Shown here in pieces: positions 58,590-64,000 of a DNA stretch of 64,000 bases (positions are counted from its first letter, which is position 1; every line of letters begins with the position of its first letter). Made by a program: the position numbers and the translations under genes. The stretch is taken from NCBI GenBank assembly GCA_026826555.1, contig JAKSZT010054001.1, positions 2,800,381-2,864,380 on the forward strand, in the 5' to 3' direction. The stretch is from Tolypeutes matacus (Eukaryota > Chordata > Mammalia > Cingulata > Chlamyphoridae). The notes below the pieces were generated by a model, which saw only the letters and a list, made by a program, of their open reading frames with translations, was not told the origin of the DNA and did not search any database.

Positions 58590-59325
58590 TTGACATTTAT
58601 TACTTAGCGCCATGCATTTAATAAAACACCAAACAGTCTATATTTTAATTTTATCTGTCTTCACATCTACTCGAAGAGGCAGGTATAGTGTTACTTTTCC
58701 CATTCTCATTTTTTAGAAAATTGAGGCCCAGAGATGTAAAATAACTGTCTTAGTTTTGCTAATAGCTGCTGGGAGCAATATACCACAAATGGATTGGTTT
58801 TTACATTGGAAATTTATTAGGTTAAAGGCTTACATTTTAGAGGCTGCAAAAAACGTCCAAATCATGGCATCAGGTGAAGCTCTTTCCCCGAAGGTCGACT
58901 GCTGGCAATCCTGGACTCCTGCCATGTGACAAGGCACAATGGCTGCTCTGCTGATTTCTGTCTTCTCCTCGGGGCTGTGTTGCTTTCAGCTTCTTGCTCT
59001 CGTGGCTTTCTCTCTGCTTAGTGGGTTCCTCTCTGTCTCTGAGACTTTTTTGCTATGTCTCCAGCTTTTTATTCCTCCATTTATGAAAGACTACAGTAGG
59101 AGGATTAAGACCCACCATGGGTCATCATGCCTTACTGAAGTGATCCAATCAAAAAGGAAGGTCTCATCTACAATAGGTTTGTATGTACAGGAATGGATTG
59201 GCTTTAAGGAAAGAATTTTCTGGGGTCCACAAAAGACTCAAAACTAGCACAATAACTTACCCAAGATGACCTGGCTAAGAAAGGATTCCAGCTCAGTAAA
59301 CACTACTCCACTCTTTGATATGAAA
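58590..59325 (-). repeat. MIR SINE split by an LTR
   Basis: Antisense MIR at 58590-58745 (aattgaggcccagagatgta) resumes at 59252-59325 (acttacccaagatgacctgg, ctaagaaaggattccagctc). The two parts join exactly if the LTR and one copy of ataac are removed. Confidence 0.85.
58746..59251 (-). mobile_element. Solo LTR, MaLR-like (copy 7)
   Basis: Ends TG...CA with exact duplication ataac at 58741-58745 and 59252-59256. Related to copy 1 (ttggcttttattatgggg versus attggtttttacattggaa; ctcctgccatgtgac). The 102-codon frame over it is not a gene. Confidence 0.9.
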
Positions 59326-61217
59326 TGTTTTGAAAACTAATCCTTCTTAATGTCCAAAGCTAAGTATAATTGCCACCCTATCGAGCCAATAAAGGACCTA
59401 AAATCATATTTGCCTTTTATGGGAAATTTTAATATATTATTTTTAGTCTATTCAATAGGAATTGTTGAGATAAAAGAAACTGAAGAAGAAAAGTAACCAG
59501 ATTATTTGGATTTGAAAAGTAGTTATGAATGTAGAATAAAATCTGATTATGAAGGAAACGGGAAATCAAGAGAGGAATTTAGTCTTTATATCATAAGCAA
59601 TAGGGAAGCAGATATGTGTCTTGATGGAAGCAGTTCTTTGGGAAAATTCTTCTGAAGGTAGACATAAGTTAGATTCAAATTAGAATAATCATGATTAAAT
59701 TTGTTAGGAGGCACTTGTAAGAATCCAGATGCAAAATGGTCTGATTTATGCCATGCTCTCCTCAAGAAACAGAATATCCCCACTAAAAGGGTGCACACCA
59801 TTAAGTCTCCAGGCCAAGGAGTGTGGCCAAGGAAGTGGCTGTTTACAAGGGCATATCCTTGGAGTGTAGACATCTGGATTGGAGTGTTCACATGAATGCG
59901 TGAGACACTTTATAGTGCAAGACAAAACCTGGGATGAGAAGAGAAAGAGGACGGGCTGCAGGCTGAGTGCCTGGGGCTGCCTCTTCCCATGCAGCCACAT
60001 TCTTACACAAAACCAAGGATCCCAAAGTCTCTAAATTTGAACCTGGCCTCCCAAGTTTTTATAATGATCCACGTGACAAGATTGGGGGATAGAACATATG
60101 TTCTTTAACTGATTGATGACATTTAACTATTTGGATAGATAGAATGTGGACCCCAATTTGTACTCTTACCCTGGGCTTTGCAAATGTTGGGGCCAAGCCT
60201 CCTGTGATAGAGGTAAAGGTGGAAAGAAATGATTTTTTGGCTTTTTAATTGCTGGTGTTATTTTTTGTTGTTCCAGATTGTTTATTTAGATTGAGGAAAC
60301 CTGCAAGTGCTTAAAGAAAAAAAGGAAAGAATTTAGGGGAGAATGAGAAAGTCAAGATATTGTCTAGGGAAGGGTGATGAATGGAAACAACAAGTCCTTG
60401 AAAATGATATAAGGGATGAGCTCTGGGGCAAAGGTGAAGAGGTTAGATTTAGATAATACCTTGGATTCTTCTTCCTCTGTAATTGAAAGGAGAGAAGATT
60501 GGCATCAAGCTATATTAAAATAACTATGAATAAAAAAAATAACTATGAATAATAGAAGCTGCATAGAATGGGTAGCTGCTTAGAATGATCATTTCTGTAA
60601 AGAGAACTGATAGCTAAATTTTTTTTATATCATTGCTGCATCTCATGGTCAAAGCAAGTGAATAAGGTGAAGCCCTAAGTGATTCAGGGAGACTCATTTT
60701 AGAAAACTGGGACAGGAGAATTGATAAAATAGTTGTTTACTTACATTTGTAAATGTGTGAACAAAAAGTCAGAAATGGACTTTCTTGTTTGGCTATAATC
60801 CCCCAGGCCGAGTCCCCTATAAAACACAGATGTAGTTTTTATTTTTAGAACCAGTCAGTAAAGCAACAATCACATTAATCAGTGTCCCAATGTCCATTCA
60901 CAGTACGATAAACTGTGCAGGGTGGGGGAAGTGAGGCCACACTGGAGAAATGGATGTTAAAGTTAATGGTTAATGCATATAAAGCCTTTCATGAGAAAGT
61001 GGATCTGAAAAGCACTGTGATCAAGACAATGTTTTTGCACGTTATTTTCTTCTAATCCTTTCTTCATTGCTATTGAATATATTGTCTATGCTTTCTTTTG
61101 ACACTATTTACTGGTCTGTGTACCTTTTGAGTATTGAGAATCCTATCCAAGGAGTCCTGGCAAGCTGAAAAAAATAGATGATTCAGTTAGCAATTGTGGC
61201 ATAAAAAACAACCCAAA
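59326..61217. other. SEL1L2 intron 1, nothing recognised
   Basis: No repeat or coding exon supported. The 101- and 84-codon minus frames near 59586-60000 overlap each other out of frame and look like chance. A small tandem duplication, aactatgaataa, lies at 60523-60552. Confidence 0.45.
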
Positions 61218-61345
61218 GAGGTGATGCATGGGACCCCTGCATGATGTTATGCGTGTTTATTTTGTAAGTTCACAACTTTTACTATACACTTATTGCTTAT
61301 GTATGTTCATGTATGAATGATACACTTCAATAAAATTTAAAAACA
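61218..61345 (+). mobile_element. Very short L1 3' end of the copy B lineage
   Basis: aggtgatgcatgggacccct, tttgtaagttcacaactttt, cactattgctt-like text and an A-rich tail match the last 130 bp of the L1 at 16141-20104. It is a strongly 5'-truncated insertion. Confidence 0.8.
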
Positions 61346-62250
61346 AAACAAAAACAACCCAAAGCTTAATGGCTTAAAACAACAACGACCAGCAATTACC
61401 AATATTTCTCAATTGATACAAAACAACCTACTCTAGAAAGCATTGTGTGATACACTATTTTCAGCAGAATGTTTTCCCAATAGACAATAAAAAATTCATT
61501 TTCAATAGATAAAAATCTGAAAACCTGAAATTTAAAAAAGAAACATACTTTATATATAATTTTGAAAGTTTTTTTTATTGTACATCTTCTACTGGAAGTC
61601 ATTATCGATTGTTTTTATCTTCTATGTTTTAAGCTATTACTTTAGTTTATTCCTTCAGTTATACTTCTGATAACTCCTTCCAATTTTCTAATTCCTTTGT
61701 CTACACTTATTCTACCTTTGATATTTGCTTTTAGCCCTGTAATTTTCATGTTAGTGTGTGACCACCTACAGCCTTATTTTCTGGTCCATTGTATAATGCA
61801 AACTTTATTCCATTTAATATCCATAATTTTCTCCTCTTGCTGAAATATACATGACACTTCATACTTCTTATTCTGCATCTGTCTATTCTATAAATGCCAA
61901 TTTGAAATTTATTCTGTATATTTTGGGGAATATAATAATGGGACTCTACCAAGTCACTTTTCTTTTTCCTGTTTACTTTTTCTACTTTTTCTAGCTGTGA
62001 TAATGAAGTTTAAAAATTATTAGACACTTACATATAATATCAGTTACAGTGCCTGCTTTCTAATACACAAGTATAATTAGGCTAAATAATTCATTTTGAA
62101 GAAAAAACTTCAATTGAGAGAGAAGTTATATCATAGGCAAAGCATTAACAAATTTTAATAACATATGAAGTCTCTAATGCTTCTTTGTAATAGCCCTTTT
62201 AAACTACTAATTTTCATGTATTGTAATTTTGAAGGCATTTTAAATCCTTT
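61346..62250. other. SEL1L2 intron 1, nothing recognised
   Basis: AT-rich, no supported feature. Confidence 0.5.
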
Positions 62251-62470
62251 AAAAAAGTAGGCCTCATAATAATGTATATTAATGTATATATAGCTAACAT
62301 TAAGTACTGAATACATGTAAAGTACTATGCTAAATACTTTATGTGAATTATCTCATTTAATTATCAAAACAAATTAATGAAGTAGCTACAAAATGAGGAT
62401 GAGAACATAGGACTTTTTTTTAACCAAAAAGCCATACTCTCAACTGCAATGCCACGTTGCCTCCTGATAA
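62251..62470 (-). repeat. MIR SINE, degraded
   Basis: Antisense MIR or L2 tail: gtaaagtactatgctaaata, gtgaattatctcatttaatt, acaaaatgaggatgagaaca, ctgcaatgccacgttgcctc. Confidence 0.65.
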
Positions 62471-63115
62471 TGAGTATCCTTGGCCCCAAAATGATTGTTT
62501 GGCATATTTGGAGTAGAGAAAGTTTCCTTTGTAATTATTCTGGCATAATTTATTCCATATCCTAAATCTAAGGAGCAATCCTGATTTATGTATTTGCATC
62601 AAATATTTACCACCTTTTAAAAGAATTTGGTATGCTCTACTTTGGTACATTTATCACTATGCAGTTATTGAAATTTTGTTTAGAATTCACCAATTTCTTC
62701 TTTCCTATGACAGAGAAGTAAATACCAAACAATTTGGACCTCATTTCTATAAGGTCAGGCTGACAATGTAAACCAAACAGATCTAGAATTTTAAGGCTGC
62801 TGCCAAGGACTAAAGTTCATCAGTGAGAGAAATAATAAAACATGTCAAATTGATAAACACAATGTCAGTGATAACATTAGAACATTCATAACCTGCCCTT
62901 CGAGTATTAGCTCATGACTTTTTGAAAATAAGAAGTTCTGACTATCCTATGTATGTCTTGAGTCCAATTCTCTAGACTGTGGACATATCCCATAAATGTT
63001 AGTTTTACTTTAGGAAACATGTAAGGTTATTGTTACCATGCATCAAATTAGCTTATATTAATTGAAAATTATCAATCCTAATTGTAAAATTGACATGTTA
63101 TGTTGTACTGTCATA
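62471..63115. other. SEL1L2 intron 1, nothing recognised
   Basis: AT-rich, no supported feature. Confidence 0.5.
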
Positions 63116-63118
63116 TCT

Positions 63119-63210
63119 TTTTTTTTTTTTAAGGAGGTACCAGGGATTGAACCCAGGTCCTCGTACATGGGAAGCAGGCGCTCAACCACTGAGCTACACC
63201 TGCTCTCCGG
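63119..63210 (-). repeat. DAS-type SINE, first of a pair
   Basis: T-run, aggaggtaccagggattgaa, gggaagcaggcgctcaacc and gagctacacctgctctcc form a minus-strand copy of the gggaagcaggc subtype. Confidence 0.88.
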
Positions 63211-63218
63211 TGAGAGTT

Positions 63219-63326
63219 GTTTTTTTTATTTGTTTTTGTTTTTGTTTTTAGGAGGTACTGGGGAACAAACCTGGGTCCTCATACATGGGAAGCAGGTGCT
63301 CAACCACTTAAGCTACATCTGCTCCC
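63219..63326 (-). repeat. DAS-type SINE, second of a pair
   Basis: tttatttgtttttgttttt tail, aggaggtactggggaacaaa, gggaagcaggtgctcaacc and agctacatctgctccc. Same subtype and orientation as its neighbour, separated by a few bases. Confidence 0.88.
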
Positions 63327-63375
63327 TCAAATTTTAAATTGTGGTAAAAAATATATATATGTGATATAGTGAGAG

Positions 63376-64000
63376 GGGGGGGCAAGATGGCGTTGGTGTA
63401 GGAGGGCGCACACTGCAAGCTCCCAGAGCAAGGCGGATTGGGGACGGGGTCCTGCCCGGGGGTCTGTGCTGTGCACGCGTGGAGTGAGAAGCTTGGGACA
63501 TCTATCTGCGCGGATCGGCGGCGTGGACCGAACGGTGGAGATTCTATTAACTTTTTCCTTTCAGACCTTTCTCTACTATTTCTCTACCTCCTCATAATTC
63601 TAGCCTTCTAAATCACTATATATATATATTCCTCCATTTGTTTTCCCAGTCCATTATAGGAACTCCATATTTTTTCCTAGTACTCTACACTGCCTACACA
63701 AGTTAAATATTCATCTCATTGAGTCTCATTTTGCCCCTCTTCTAACTTTTATCAACATTTCTATTATCCTTCTGCCTTCCTTACATCTTTTGATTCCTCT
63801 GGCCCTAACCTTTTGCCTTCAAGGGAACATAGAAAGAAGTAAGGAAATAAAATAAGAAGAAAAACTGCCAAAGAGAAAACTTAACTCACACGCAGAACCA
63901 ACAGCTAAATAAAATTCTAGAGCATAGAGAAAAGCTAATCAACTGAACAAACCCATCAAGATAATATGATGACCAGAGGGCAACAGAAAAATACAAATGA
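63376..64000 (+). mobile_element. 5' end of a younger L1, continuing beyond the window
   Basis: A G-run and caagatggcg (63383-63392) start a GC- and CpG-rich block to about 63540. The G-run followed by the YY1-type word caagatggcg is the hallmark of L1 5' ends. A pyrimidine-rich part follows, then ggaacatagaaagaagtaag and cagctaaataaaattctaga, which resemble the L1 5'UTR just before ORF1. CpGs are still present, suggesting low age. ORF1 would start to the right. Confidence 0.65.

Noticed and set aside
59440..59500. Possible SEL1L2 exon 2 (an ag after a T-rich stretch, then a short acidic frame)
   Set aside because: The frame after tatttttag does not read like the lysine- and glutamate-rich segment expected next in SEL1L2, and it meets a stop at once. 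No convincing exon 2 was found in 41998-64000.

Overview
This is mammalian nuclear DNA, almost certainly from a xenarthran and most likely an armadillo. It is AT-rich, has one CpG island, and is packed with L1, L2, MIR, hAT and MaLR-type repeats. Its young SINEs have a tRNA-like head and look like the DAS-SINEs described from Dasypus. Two host genes can be supported, arranged head to head. MACROD2 lies on the minus strand: exon 1 starts with codon ATG at 35266 inside the CpG island, and exon 2 is at 30221-30337. SEL1L2 lies on the plus strand: its signal-peptide exon is at 41934-41991 and the rest of the gene runs off the right edge. As I recall, these two genes are also divergent neighbours on human chromosome 20p12, so the order is conserved.

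Layout: 1-30220 is MACROD2 intron 2 sequence. It holds a large broken L1 (about 4060-12393) and a deeply nested block (12394-21955). That block contains an old L1, a minus-oriented repeat, a mariner DNA transposon closely resembling primate Hsmar1/SETMAR, a solo LTR, and a 4-kb L1 that lacks most of ORF2 yet has clean target-site duplications. Further left-arm repeats are SINEs, a minus-strand L1 (24805-26110), solo LTRs and a hAT element. 30338-35220 is MACROD2 intron 1, with MIR and L2 relics and a polypurine tract. About 34740-35860 is the CpG island with MACROD2 exon 1 and a strong G-quadruplex-forming run beside its 5' splice site.

35860-41930 is the intergenic region, with an L2 split by MER20 and MIR, and an MLT1-type LTR. 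A perfect RFX X-box palindrome lies about 100 bp before the SEL1L2 start codon. 41992-64000 is SEL1L2 intron 1: an L1 with two SINEs around a GGAA microsatellite and a 10-N assembly gap, L2 copies, a second perfect X-box at 47481, an ancient L1 (about 50400-54456), MLT2- and MLT1-like LTRs, an LTR inserted in a MIR, and the GC-rich 5' end of a younger L1 at 63376 that leaves the window.

No tRNA, rRNA, CRISPR or bacterial-type gene is present. Most long open frames are L1, SINE or microsatellite translations, or GC-rich frames in the CpG island. I did not find a wholly new system. The best leads are the ORF2-depleted L1 with duplicated 5'UTR units, the Hsmar1-like mariner in a xenarthran, the paired X-boxes of SEL1L2, and the modular SINEs. 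Repeat names come from recall of family consensus sequences, not from a search.
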